53,787 nt of DNA, taken from Arthrobacter sp. Soil736 (GTDB taxonomy: Bacteria; Actinomycetota; Actinomycetes; Actinomycetales; Micrococcaceae). The position numbers were made by a program, and so were the translations under genes. The stretch lies in NCBI RefSeq assembly GCF_001428005.1, contig NZ_LMSB01000008.1, forward strand, positions 139,782 to 193,568, in the 5' to 3' direction. The first letter of the stretch is position 1. Every line of letters starts with the position of its first letter. Shown one piece after another: positions 16,527 through 24,443 of this stretch. The notes under the pieces are model-generated. The model searched no databases and had not been told where the DNA came from. It worked only from the letters and a program-made list of their open reading frames with translations.

Positions 16527-17716
16527 GCGCCTCGCCCGCATCCCGGCGCGCGCAGGAAGTGGCCTCCATTCCGTCCCTCCGAAGGATCAACGAGTTCCTC
16601 GGCAACTCCACCTACTCGCGCCGCCAGCACGTTCCGGGCATCTGCGACTTCACGCTCGGCAATCCGCACCAGATGCCCCAGGACGCTTACGTGGACGCAC
16701 TTCGGGAGGCCCTGGCTCCGCAGAACGATCAGTGGTTCGCGTACAAGACAAACGTGGCGGAGGCGCGGGCCGCAGCAGCAAACGGGCTCCGCAGGCTGCT
16801 GGGCGTTCCGTTCGAGCCGGAGGACCTGTACCTCACCACAGGCGGCTTCACGGCAATCGCCCTGGCGCTCAAAGCCGTGGCCGATCCGGGTGACGAGGTG
16901 GTGTACAGCCTGCCGCCGTGGTTCCTCTACGAGCCGCTCGCCGTCGAGGCCGGCCTGGTTCCGGTCAAGGTCCGGATCAACCCCGAAACCTTCGACCTCG
17001 ATCTGGCGGCCATCGAGGCGGCCATCACCCCGCGCACCCGGGTGGTCATCATCAACTCGCCGAACAACCCCACCGGCAGGATCTACCCGCCGGAACTGTT
17101 GCAGCGGCTGGCCACGCTGCTGGACGAGGCGTCAGGGCGGATCGGCCGGCGGATCTACCTGGTCTCGGACGAGCCGTACAACCGGATCGTGTTCGACGGC
17201 GCCCGCTTCCACAGCCCCGTGGAGTTCTACCCCTACACGTTGCTCGCCTATTCGTACGGCAAGACGCATCTGGCTCCGGGTGAGCGGATCGGGTACCTGG
17301 CCCTGCCGCCCACCATGCCGGACAGGAAGGAACTCGGGACGGCGGTCGGCGCGATGCAGCTGGCCATGGGCTGGATATTTCCCAATGCCGTGCTGCAGTA
17401 CGCCCTCCCCCGGCTCGAGGAATTCTCCATCGACGTCGGCCAGCTGCAGCGGAAGCGTGACCGTCTCGTCGAAGAGCTGGGCCGCATGGGGTACCGGCTC
17501 CGGCCGCCCGAGGGCACCTTCTACCTGTTCATCCACTCGCCCATCGCCGACGACGAGGCGTTCACCGAAGCGCTGTCCCGGGAGGACGTCTTCGTGCTGC
17601 CGGGGGTCCTGTTCGAGACTCCCGGCTTCTTCCGGATGTCTCTGACCGCCAGCGAGGACATGGTGGAGCGCAGCCTGCCCGCGTTCGCCGCAGCGATCGA
17701 ACGAACCGCCAACTAG
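16523..17716 (+). CDS. Class I/II PLP-dependent aminotransferase
   Basis: 397 residues, fold type I. The PLP-binding features are TTGGFTAIALALKAVADPGDE (cofactor phosphate loop), INSPNNPTGRIYPPE, SDEPYNRIVFDG (Asp to pyridine N, Tyr) and SYGKTHLAPGERIGY with the Schiff-base Lys. The Arg for the substrate carboxylate is probably in FRMSLTAS near the C terminus. It starts with GTG overlapping the stop of the methyltransferase gene. Amino donor and acceptor are not predictable beyond an aspartate/aromatic-type aminotransferase. Its stop codon lies inside the left arm of a perfect hairpin. Confidence 0.9.
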   Translation: MSASPASRRAQEVASIPSLRRINEFLGNSTYSRRQHVPGICDFTLGNPHQMPQDAYVDALREALAPQNDQWFAYKTNVAEARAAAANGLRRLLGVPFEPEDLYLTTGGFTAIALALKAVADPGDEVVYSLPPWFLYEPLAVEAGLVPVKVRINPETFDLDLAAIEAAITPRTRVVIINSPNNPTGRIYPPELLQRLATLLDEASGRIGRRIYLVSDEPYNRIVFDGARFHSPVEFYPYTLLAYSYGKTHLAPGERIGYLALPPTMPDRKELGTAVGAMQLAMGWIFPNAVLQYALPRLEEFSIDVGQLQRKRDRLVEELGRMGYRLRPPEGTFYLFIHSPIADDEAFTEALSREDVFVLPGVLFETPGFFRMSLTASEDMVERSLPAFAAAIERTAN

Positions 17717-17770
17717 CTCGCATTTGTGGTCGTTTTGACAGCCCAAAACGACCACAAATGCGAGCTAGTT
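17711..17770. terminator. Perfect 27-bp hairpin between convergent genes
   Basis: Bases 17711-17737 and 17744-17770 are perfectly complementary around the 6-nt loop ACAGCC. The stem core is CTCGCATTTGTGGTCGTTTT. The element includes the aminotransferase stop codon and ends 14 bp before the MFS stop, so it can serve as a bidirectional terminator. Its length and perfection exceed an ordinary terminator. A degenerate relative lies at 15489-15538. Confidence 0.9.
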
Positions 17771-17783
17771 GGGTGAGGGGCCG

Positions 17784-18995
17784 TCAGTAGTTCCGGCGGT
17801 GCCTCAGTTTGGGAAGGACGACGGCGAACACGCCTGCCGCCGCGAACCCCAGGACGCCGGTGGCCGTCACGCCCGCGGCCAGGGAAGACACGGCCGTGAC
17901 CGCGGAGAGGAGCACGGGCCCGCCGGTGGATCCGGCGTCGGCAATGAACCGCCACAGGCCCAGGAACTGCCCGCGGCCGCGGTCGGGTGAGAAGTCGGCG
18001 CCCAGCGTCATCACCAGCCCGGAGCTGATTCCGTTGCCGAAGCCGATCAGCAGGGCCACGAGCAGCAGGCCGGTGAACCCCGCGGTGAGGGGTATCAGCA
18101 TCAGGGCCGTGCCCATGATGAGCGTTGACGGGATGGCCACCCACAGCCGCCCGCGCCGGTCCATCACCTTGCCCGCGGGGTAGAACACCAGCATGTCGAT
18201 CGCCCCGGACAGCCCGTACAGCAAGGAGGCCTGCGTCGCGTCGAGGCCCACATGGTCGGCCCACAGCGGGATGACCACCTGGCGCGATGCACGCAGGGCG
18301 CTGAGCAGCAAGATCCCGGCCCCGGCGGTCAGGAACACGCCGGCGTGTGACACGGCCACGCCCCGCAGCGTGGGCTCCGGCCCGGCCGAGGAGGACGACG
18401 GCGCCACCACCAGGTCGGGGATGGTCACGGCCAATGCGGCCGCCGCCGCCATCCCGGCCACGCCCACCCAGTAGGCGCCGCTGATGCCGGCGAAGTGCAT
18501 CACCGCGGCCCCCACGAACGGGCCGATGAAGATGCCGATCCGGTTCACGCCGCCCAGCGTGGACAGCGCCCGCGCCCGGAACTCCACCGGCACAGCCTCG
18601 GTCAGGTACTTCTGCCGGGCCAGGCTGAAGACGCTTGCGGACATCCCGACGACGCCCATCGCCACGGCGAGCAGCCACAGTCCGTCCGGAATCATCAACG
18701 AGAGCCCGGCGGCCAGCAGCGCCAGCGCTCCCGCTGCCGCGGCCCCCACGATGGACCACCGCTCGCCGAACTTCAGCGTGATGAGGGACGCCGGCAGGTT
18801 GAAGAACCACGAGCCCAGGCCGATCAGCGTGACGATCAGCGCGGCCACGGCCACCGAGGCCCCCAGCTCGCGGGCGGACAGCGCCACCACGGGCAGGATC
18901 GCACCTTCGCCGATGTTGAACAGGAGCGCCGGCCCGAACGCCGGAACAGCAATGCTGCGGAGGCTGAAGGGCGGCGGGCTGTCTGGCGGAGTCAT
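17784..18995 (-). CDS. Major facilitator superfamily transporter
   Basis: About 403 residues from the ATG at 18995 (MTPPDSPPPFSL), chosen because AGGATG lies upstream and the first helix follows soon after; longer starts to 19073 add a non-hydrophobic basic tail. It has about 12 membrane helices in two halves. The loop between helices 2 and 3 carries KFGERWS and the second half carries GKVMDRRGRLW, the two MFS loop motifs. It resembles drug/sugar efflux MFS proteins. The substrate is unknown. Confidence 0.88.
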   Translation of the reverse strand: MTPPDSPPPFSLRSIAVPAFGPALLFNIGEGAILPVVALSARELGASVAVAALIVTLIGLGSWFFNLPASLITLKFGERWSIVGAAAAGALALLAAGLSLMIPDGLWLLAVAMGVVGMSASVFSLARQKYLTEAVPVEFRARALSTLGGVNRIGIFIGPFVGAAVMHFAGISGAYWVGVAGMAAAAALAVTIPDLVVAPSSSSAGPEPTLRGVAVSHAGVFLTAGAGILLLSALRASRQVVIPLWADHVGLDATQASLLYGLSGAIDMLVFYPAGKVMDRRGRLWVAIPSTLIMGTALMLIPLTAGFTGLLLVALLIGFGNGISSGLVMTLGADFSPDRGRGQFLGLWRFIADAGSTGGPVLLSAVTAVSSLAAGVTATGVLGFAAAGVFAVVLPKLRHRRNY

Positions 18996-19198
18996 CCCCT
19001 TCATCCTAGGCAGGGCGCCCGGCGGAGGCCTGCGGACTCCTCGGGTGAGGACGGCCGGAGAGGCGAGGATCACAGCTTCCCGGAACCCGGACCGGCAAAG
19101 TGCTTGGCGAATCTACCAAGTCTCCTTAGCATTGTTTCAGGACGTGGCGCGCGGAACCCGGCCGGATATGGGAAATCTGAATAGCCACGGGAGTGACC

Positions 19199-21520
19199 AT
19201 GGAAGTCTGGCCGGGCCGCGCGTATCCGCTAGGTGCAACCTTCGACGGGGCGGGAACCAACTTCGCTGTGTTCAGCGAGGCGGCTAGGGCCGTCCAGCTG
19301 TGCTTGATGGCCGACGACGGCACAGAGTCACGCGTGGACCTCGTCGAAGTGGACGGTTACGTCTGGCACTGTTACCTCCCGCAGGTCCAGCCCGGACAGA
19401 TGTACGGGTACCGCGTGTACGGCCCGTACGATCCGTCGAAGGGCCAGCGCTGCAACCCGAACAAGCTGCTGCTGGACCCGTACGCCAAGGCCATCGCCGG
19501 GAAGATGGACTGGCATCCGTCGCTGTACTCGTTCAACGCCGGCGATCCGGCCTCCCGCAATGACCAGGACTCCGCCGCGCACACCATGCTGGGCGTGGTG
19601 ATCAACCCGTTCTTTGACTGGGCCGGGGACCACCCGCCCATGACCCCGTACCACCGCTCCGTCATTTACGAAGCCCACGTCAAGGGGCTGACCCAGCTGC
19701 ATCCGGAGGTTCCCGAAGAGCAGCGCGGCACCTTTGCCGCCGTCGCGCATCCCGCCGTCATAGCGCACCTCCAGCTGCTCGGCGCGACCGCGATCGAGCT
19801 GATGCCCGTGCACCAGTTCGTCAACGACGGGGCGCTGCAGGAGAAGGGCCTCGGCAATTACTGGGGCTACAACACCATCGGGTTCTTCGCGCCGCAGAAC
19901 ACGTACAGCGCCATCGGCGAGATGGGCCAGCAAGTCCAGGATTTCAAGGCGATGGTCCGCTCACTGCACCGTGCGGGCATCGAGGTGATTCTCGACGTCG
20001 TCTATAACCACACGGCGGAAGGGAGCCACCTGGGGCCCACGCTGAGTTTCAGGGGCATCGACAACGCGGCGTATTACCGGCTGGTGGACGGCGCCAGGCA
20101 GCAATACGTGGACTACACCGGCACCGGGAACACGCTGAACGTGCGGCATCCGCATTCGCTGCAGCTGCTCATGGATTCGCTGCGGTACTGGGTCACGGAG
20201 ATGCACGTGGACGGCTTCCGCTTCGACCTCGCCGCGGCGCTGGCCCGGGAATTTTACGACGTCGACCGGCTCTCCACGTTCTTCGAACTGGTCCAGCAGG
20301 ACCCCATCGTGTCGCAGGTCAAGCTGATTGCCGAGCCGTGGGACGTCGGCCCGGGCGGCTACCAGGTGGGCAACTTCCCGCCGCAGTGGACCGAGTGGAA
20401 CGGCAAGTACCGGGACACCGTGCGGGATTTCTGGCGGGGCGAGCCGGCCACGCTGGGCGAGTTCGCGTCCCGCCTGACCGGCTCGTCGGACCTGTATGAA
20501 CGCTCGGGCCGGCGGCCGGTGGCGTCCATCAACTTCGTCACCGCGCACGACGGTTTCACCCTGCGGGACCTGGTCTCCTACAACGGGAAGCACAACGCTG
20601 CGAACGGGGAGGACAACCGGGACGGCGAATCGCACAACCGGTCGTGGAACTGCGGCGCGGAGGGGCCCACGGAGGACCCGGAAATCCTGAACCTGCGGGC
20701 AAGGCAGCAGCGGAACTTCATCGCCACCATGCTGCTCTCGCAGGGCGTGCCCATGATCCAGCACGGCGACGAGCTGGGCCGGACGCAGCAGGGCAACAAC
20801 AACGTGTACTGCCAGGACTCGGAGCTGAGCTGGGTGAAGTGGGATGAGGTGGACCAGCCGCTCATGGAGTTCACGGCCGCGGTGAGCAGGCTGCGCGCCG
20901 CGCACCCCACGTTCCGCCGCAGCACCTTCTTCGACGGACGGCCGGTGCGCCGCCTCGGCAAGGGCGAGAAGCTGCCGGACATCGTGTGGCTGACCGAGGA
21001 CGGCACGGAGATGCTGCCGGAGGACTGGGGCCGCGGGTTCGGACGGACCATCGGCGCCTTCCTGAACGGCGACGGGATCCAAGGCCGGGACGACCGCGGC
21101 CGGCAAATCACGGACGTGAACTTCCTGCTCTACTTCAACGCGCACGACGACGACATCAAGTTCACGCTTCCGGCCGGCGAGTTCGCCGAGTCCTGGGACA
21201 TGGTGATCAACACCGCCGGCAACGGAGTGGAGCGCGGACCCCTCGTCGCCGGCTCGATACTCAAAGTCACCGCGAGATCCATGACGGTGCTCCGGGCACG
21301 CGACCTGACACGGCACGACCCGAACCTGTCCATCGCGCCCTCCCTGGCCGTGTGGGCGCATGACCGCAGCGCTGACGTGCCGGCGGTTACGCCGCCGGCG
21401 GCGGCCGGGCCGGCGGCTGGGCGGGCGGCGGCTGGGCGGGCGGCGGTCCCGGTGCGGAGGGCGCGTCGCGCCCGGGGAACCCGCGGTGCGGGGCGTGCGG
21501 GGAGCCCGTGGCGCGCGTAG
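19199..21520 (+). CDS. glgX: Glycogen debranching enzyme (GH13, isoamylase type)
   Basis: About 773 residues; hydrolyses alpha-1,6 branches of limit dextrins during glycogen or trehalose turnover. The N-terminal CBM48 domain covers about 5-105 (GATFDGAGTNFAVFSEAA). The GH13 catalytic domain follows, with region I DVVYNHTAEG, region II GFRFDLAAAL (nucleophile Asp), region III IAEPWDVG (acid Glu) and region IV FVTAHDGFTLRDLVSYN (Asp), plus the GlgX-type HNAANGEDNRDGE. ATG 19199 is preferred over GTG 19193 because GGGAG sits just upstream. The last 45 residues are an Ala/Gly/Arg-rich basic tail absent from typical GlgX. Confidence 0.95.
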   Translation: MEVWPGRAYPLGATFDGAGTNFAVFSEAARAVQLCLMADDGTESRVDLVEVDGYVWHCYLPQVQPGQMYGYRVYGPYDPSKGQRCNPNKLLLDPYAKAIAGKMDWHPSLYSFNAGDPASRNDQDSAAHTMLGVVINPFFDWAGDHPPMTPYHRSVIYEAHVKGLTQLHPEVPEEQRGTFAAVAHPAVIAHLQLLGATAIELMPVHQFVNDGALQEKGLGNYWGYNTIGFFAPQNTYSAIGEMGQQVQDFKAMVRSLHRAGIEVILDVVYNHTAEGSHLGPTLSFRGIDNAAYYRLVDGARQQYVDYTGTGNTLNVRHPHSLQLLMDSLRYWVTEMHVDGFRFDLAAALAREFYDVDRLSTFFELVQQDPIVSQVKLIAEPWDVGPGGYQVGNFPPQWTEWNGKYRDTVRDFWRGEPATLGEFASRLTGSSDLYERSGRRPVASINFVTAHDGFTLRDLVSYNGKHNAANGEDNRDGESHNRSWNCGAEGPTEDPEILNLRARQQRNFIATMLLSQGVPMIQHGDELGRTQQGNNNVYCQDSELSWVKWDEVDQPLMEFTAAVSRLRAAHPTFRRSTFFDGRPVRRLGKGEKLPDIVWLTEDGTEMLPEDWGRGFGRTIGAFLNGDGIQGRDDRGRQITDVNFLLYFNAHDDDIKFTLPAGEFAESWDMVINTAGNGVERGPLVAGSILKVTARSMTVLRARDLTRHDPNLSIAPSLAVWAHDRSADVPAVTPPAAAGPAAGRAAAGRAAVPVRRARRARGTRGAGRAGSPWRA

Positions 21521-21748
21521 TGTTTAAGGGCAGCAGCTCTGCGCGCGGAGTGTGTCATACCGGAAATTGGACACGGCGAAATAGGACATGGGGAAATCAC
21601 CTGGCCGAAACGGCGCGGCAACGTGGGGGCCCCATCCTGAAAGGGCGCCAACCCGGCGCAGTGCGCCAGTGGACGTCAAGGCTCAAGGGCGTGCAGGGTC
21701 AGAGCGCACAGGGTCAAGGGCGCCAGCAACGCCAGGATGGAGCCCGCC

Positions 21749-21976
21749 ATGAACGAGGCAACGACGCGAAGGATCACCCACTGCGGTGACCTCTCCCCCG
21801 GCGACGTCATCGAGGCCCGCCACAACGGCATCATGTATTACCAGGGGAAGGTCACGGAAACGGTGCCCATTCTCGGCATGTTCTGGATCCTCGACTCACG
21901 GACCGGAACCCGCAAGCTGCTGGATCCCCTGGCCTTCGAGGTGGTCCGGGTGCCGGTAGCGGGCACCGCCGCGTGA
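21749..21976 (+). CDS. Small cytosolic protein, paralogue of the protein at 33.6-33.9 kb
   Basis: 75 residues from ATG 21749 (GGAG 6 nt upstream). It has the pattern C-x2-LSxGxxIEAxHxG, then a middle of about 20 residues, then WIxDxRTGxRxLLD-x5-VxRxPV. The same pattern occurs in the 127-residue protein at 33564-33947, so it is a genuine gene despite its size. No known domain is recognised. The beta-rich pattern suggests a compact barrel-like fold. It is convergent with the degenerate EAL gene. Confidence 0.75.
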   Translation: MNEATTRRITHCGDLSPGDVIEARHNGIMYYQGKVTETVPILGMFWILDSRTGTRKLLDPLAFEVVRVPVAGTAA

Positions 21977-22024
21977 TTGCCGCCGTCGCCATCGCGAATC
22001 CGGCAGCACAATCGCAGGAACGGA

Positions 22025-23170
22025 TCAGGATCGTCCGGGATTCCCGTTGCCGGCGGAGGCCGGGACGTCGTCAGTAGCTGCCTCAATGATCCACGCGGAC
22101 CAGTCAAGGGGATGAACGGAGGGCCTGCCCAGCAGATAGCCCTGCCCCGCGGCCAAACCTGCCTCCGTGACGGCGGCCAGTTCCGCCTGGCTTTCGATGC
22201 CCTCGGCCGACAACGCTGCCCCGGTTTGCTCCGCAAGCTCAACCACGTCCACACCGGGCGACTGCGCCTCGCCCGGGTGAATGAGTCCGTTGATGAAATT
22301 GCGGTCAAGTTTAATGATGTCGGGGACTAGCTGCAGGATTTGGTCCCGCGACGCGGCGCCGGCACCGGAGCCGTCAACCGCCAAGCGCAGACCCCGCTGA
22401 CGCAGCGGCCCCAACGCCCGTATCAATCCGTCCAGCTCCGGGCCAACCCGGCCCGCCAGTTCTATGACGATTCTGTCCAGAGCCACCTGCCCGCTCTCCA
22501 GCAGCGCCTGAACGCGCGGGTCCGTGCAGGTTGCCGGGCTGAGATTGAAGGCAACGAACAGGTGAGCTGGAATCTCCCGGGCCGCCGACAGCGCGCTGTG
22601 CAGGGCGGCGATTTCCAGGTCCGCACCCAAACCGATGGCCGCTGCTTCCCGAAACCAAGTGTCAGCGCTGGCCCCGTCCCGGCTGACGAACCGCGCCAGC
22701 GCCTCGAATCCGACCACGTTTCCAGCCGGCAGTTCCCTGATGGGCTGGAAAGCGGTCAGCAGCATCCTGCTCCCCAAGACAGCTGTGATGCGTTTTCTGC
22801 CCTTCCGGTCAGGGGATGCGGGCAGGTAACGGGGGGTCGCCGGCGCCGACGATTCCTGGCCCCGACCCAACCCCCGGTGTGGAGCGTCATCAGCCGGGGA
22901 GTCTGTGAGGTCCGTGGTCGTCACAGAGATCAGGTGCTGCAGCAGCGCACGTTCCGGCTCGTCCGGATTCGCCGCCAGCAGGCGCCGCAGCTGAATCCTG
23001 GCCCACTCACCCTCCGGGGCCGTGTCCGTCAGGACATCGTTGATCAGCTGCAGCACTTGGCATCGCAGAGTCGATTCCTCCACGTCCTGTGGCGGTGAGA
23101 CCTGGCCCCACGGCTCCGGACTCGGTTTTGCGCCGGTGGCTGCCGGAAGCGACGACTCGTCCCTGGACAT
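22025..23170 (-). CDS. Degenerate EAL-domain protein with novel N-terminal helical domain
   Basis: 381 residues. An N-terminal domain at about 32-82 is shared with the small protein at 13559-13939. A linker follows, then an EAL domain at about 130-370. The EAL signature itself is present (FEALAR, 155-160), as are FNLSP (208-212), KLDRNF (287-292), AEGIES (322-327) and GQGYLLGRP. However, the second catalytic segment reads IELAG instead of IELTE (236-240), and DDFGTG is replaced by VDGSGAG (265-271). Loss of an acidic residue in each makes c-di-GMP hydrolysis doubtful; a c-di-GMP-binding or protein-binding role is more likely. AAGGA precedes the start. Confidence 0.88.
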   Translation of the reverse strand: MSRDESSLPAATGAKPSPEPWGQVSPPQDVEESTLRCQVLQLINDVLTDTAPEGEWARIQLRRLLAANPDEPERALLQHLISVTTTDLTDSPADDAPHRGLGRGQESSAPATPRYLPASPDRKGRKRITAVLGSRMLLTAFQPIRELPAGNVVGFEALARFVSRDGASADTWFREAAAIGLGADLEIAALHSALSAAREIPAHLFVAFNLSPATCTDPRVQALLESGQVALDRIVIELAGRVGPELDGLIRALGPLRQRGLRLAVDGSGAGAASRDQILQLVPDIIKLDRNFINGLIHPGEAQSPGVDVVELAEQTGAALSAEGIESQAELAAVTEAGLAAGQGYLLGRPSVHPLDWSAWIIEAATDDVPASAGNGNPGRS

Positions 23171-23321
23171 CGGCTGTTCCTTCTACGTAGGTACACCGGC
23201 TGAGCCCGGTGCTGGCCAAGGAACTTCTCCCCGCGGTATCGGCCCCCGACCTGCAAGAAGACTACATCGAACGGAATGAATCGTCGCCGTTCCGACCACT
23301 AAATTTGCTGGGCACCAAGGG

Positions 23322-23768
23322 TTAGCCCGGGCACCCGGGGCTTACGGCTGCATCTGTGATCTGGAGAATTGCCTGGGACAGAAGTGCCTTCGCTGAGGTG
23401 GCACTTGGCCAATGACCAGATTGCACCTGACGTTGCAGGTTCCGGGCATGGTCTTCCACTCGCGAGGCGCCGGCCATGGCAGAGCTGACCCCCAGGCTGA
23501 CCAGTGCATCCAGGGTTTTCTCCCGGTCCTCGGAGTTGAGACCGTCGATGATCGCGGCGGATCGGGCGGGCAACAGGCCCAGGTAGTCCTCAAGGAATTT
23601 CTCCGCCGCACGCGGACCTGCCTCCTCAGCGAGGACCCGAATCGGGGCACTGTCCAGTACCGGCAGGGACCCCCCGTCCTGCCGCCCTTCCTGCCTGTGG
23701 CCAGCGCCTGGGACCTGAACGTTAGCCGGAATTCCGGTGCCGGCGATGTCTCGCCATGGGGTGCTCAT
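23322..23768 (-). CDS. HPt-like helical protein lacking the phosphoacceptor histidine
   Basis: 148 residues from ATG 23768 (AGGAAGGTC upstream). About residues 40-125 resemble a histidine phosphotransfer four-helix bundle: an AAEKFLEDYLGLLPARSAAI helix, then ALVSLGVSSAMAGASRVEDHA where HPt proteins have AHxLKGSSxxxGA. The His is replaced by a hydrophobic residue and the Lys by Leu, so it could not carry phosphate. The assignment rests on pattern and on neighbours (a receiver, EAL and GGDEF-EAL genes), so it remains provisional. The role may be as a pseudo-HPt that binds receiver domains. Confidence 0.65.
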   Translation of the reverse strand: MSTPWRDIAGTGIPANVQVPGAGHRQEGRQDGGSLPVLDSAPIRVLAEEAGPRAAEKFLEDYLGLLPARSAAIIDGLNSEDREKTLDALVSLGVSSAMAGASRVEDHARNLQRQVQSGHWPSATSAKALLSQAILQITDAAVSPGCPG

Positions 23769-24023
23769 TGCTGACCTTCCTGGAAATGGGTTAAGGGCAC
23801 CGCGGCGCTGCCGCACGGTGCGTAACCACCTTCTCCTATCAGGCTCAAGCCCGAGGCAGCTTAGCCCCTAGATATGCGCAAGACCGCCACACTGGGGGCG
23901 CGATAGCCCTCGGTCCTGACGGGGCTGGGCCCGGTACAAATCGCTTGGGGACTGCCGGTGGCGTTCACCCGTTGATAGAGTGCGTTTAAGGCTTTGCTGG
24001 GGCGGGTCTAAGGGGGATGTGCG

Positions 24024-24401
24024 ATGCCGGGTACGTGCGCGGCTGTGGTGATTGAAGATGATGCGGACATCGGACGGCTCGTTCAAACAGTCCTGTCCGC
24101 GATCGGAATGCAGGTCCGCCTGACTGCAACAGGGACCGACGGCGTTGCCGCCGTCCGGAGGCACGTCCCCGATCTCGTGGTCCTGGACTACGGCCTTCCC
24201 GACATCACGGGTTTGGAAGTGATCAGGCTTATCAGGAGCTTCAGCGCGGTGCAGATCCTCATGCTCACCGGTCACGAGGAACTGGCCGAAACGCTGCTAT
24301 CTGCCGGTGCCAGCGCGGTCATGATCAAACCCTTCCGTGTCCGGGCACTTCGGGAGCAGGTCGAAAAAATGCGGGTTCCACACCTCGAGGAAATCCTCTG
24401 A
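24024..24401 (+). CDS. Single-domain CheY-like response regulator
   Basis: 125 residues, one receiver domain and no output domain. The acidic pair is in VVIEDDADIG, the phospho-Asp in LVVLDYGLPDITG, Thr in ILMLTGHEEL and the conserved Lys in AVMIKPFRV. AGGGGG lies 7 nt upstream of the start. It is divergent from the HPt-like gene and convergent with the GGDEF-EAL gene. No kinase is adjacent, so it is an orphan receiver that may work with the HPt-like protein or the diguanylate enzyme. Confidence 0.92.
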   Translation: MPGTCAAVVIEDDADIGRLVQTVLSAIGMQVRLTATGTDGVAAVRRHVPDLVVLDYGLPDITGLEVIRLIRSFSAVQILMLTGHEELAETLLSAGASAVMIKPFRVRALREQVEKMRVPHLEEIL

Positions 24402-24443
24402 CTACAGCTCGAGGAGCAATAACAACGGTGCCCGACGGGGAAC

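Noticed and set aside
19961..21361. 466-codon minus-strand open frame
   Set aside because: Antisense to glgX; no domain and no ribosome-binding site.
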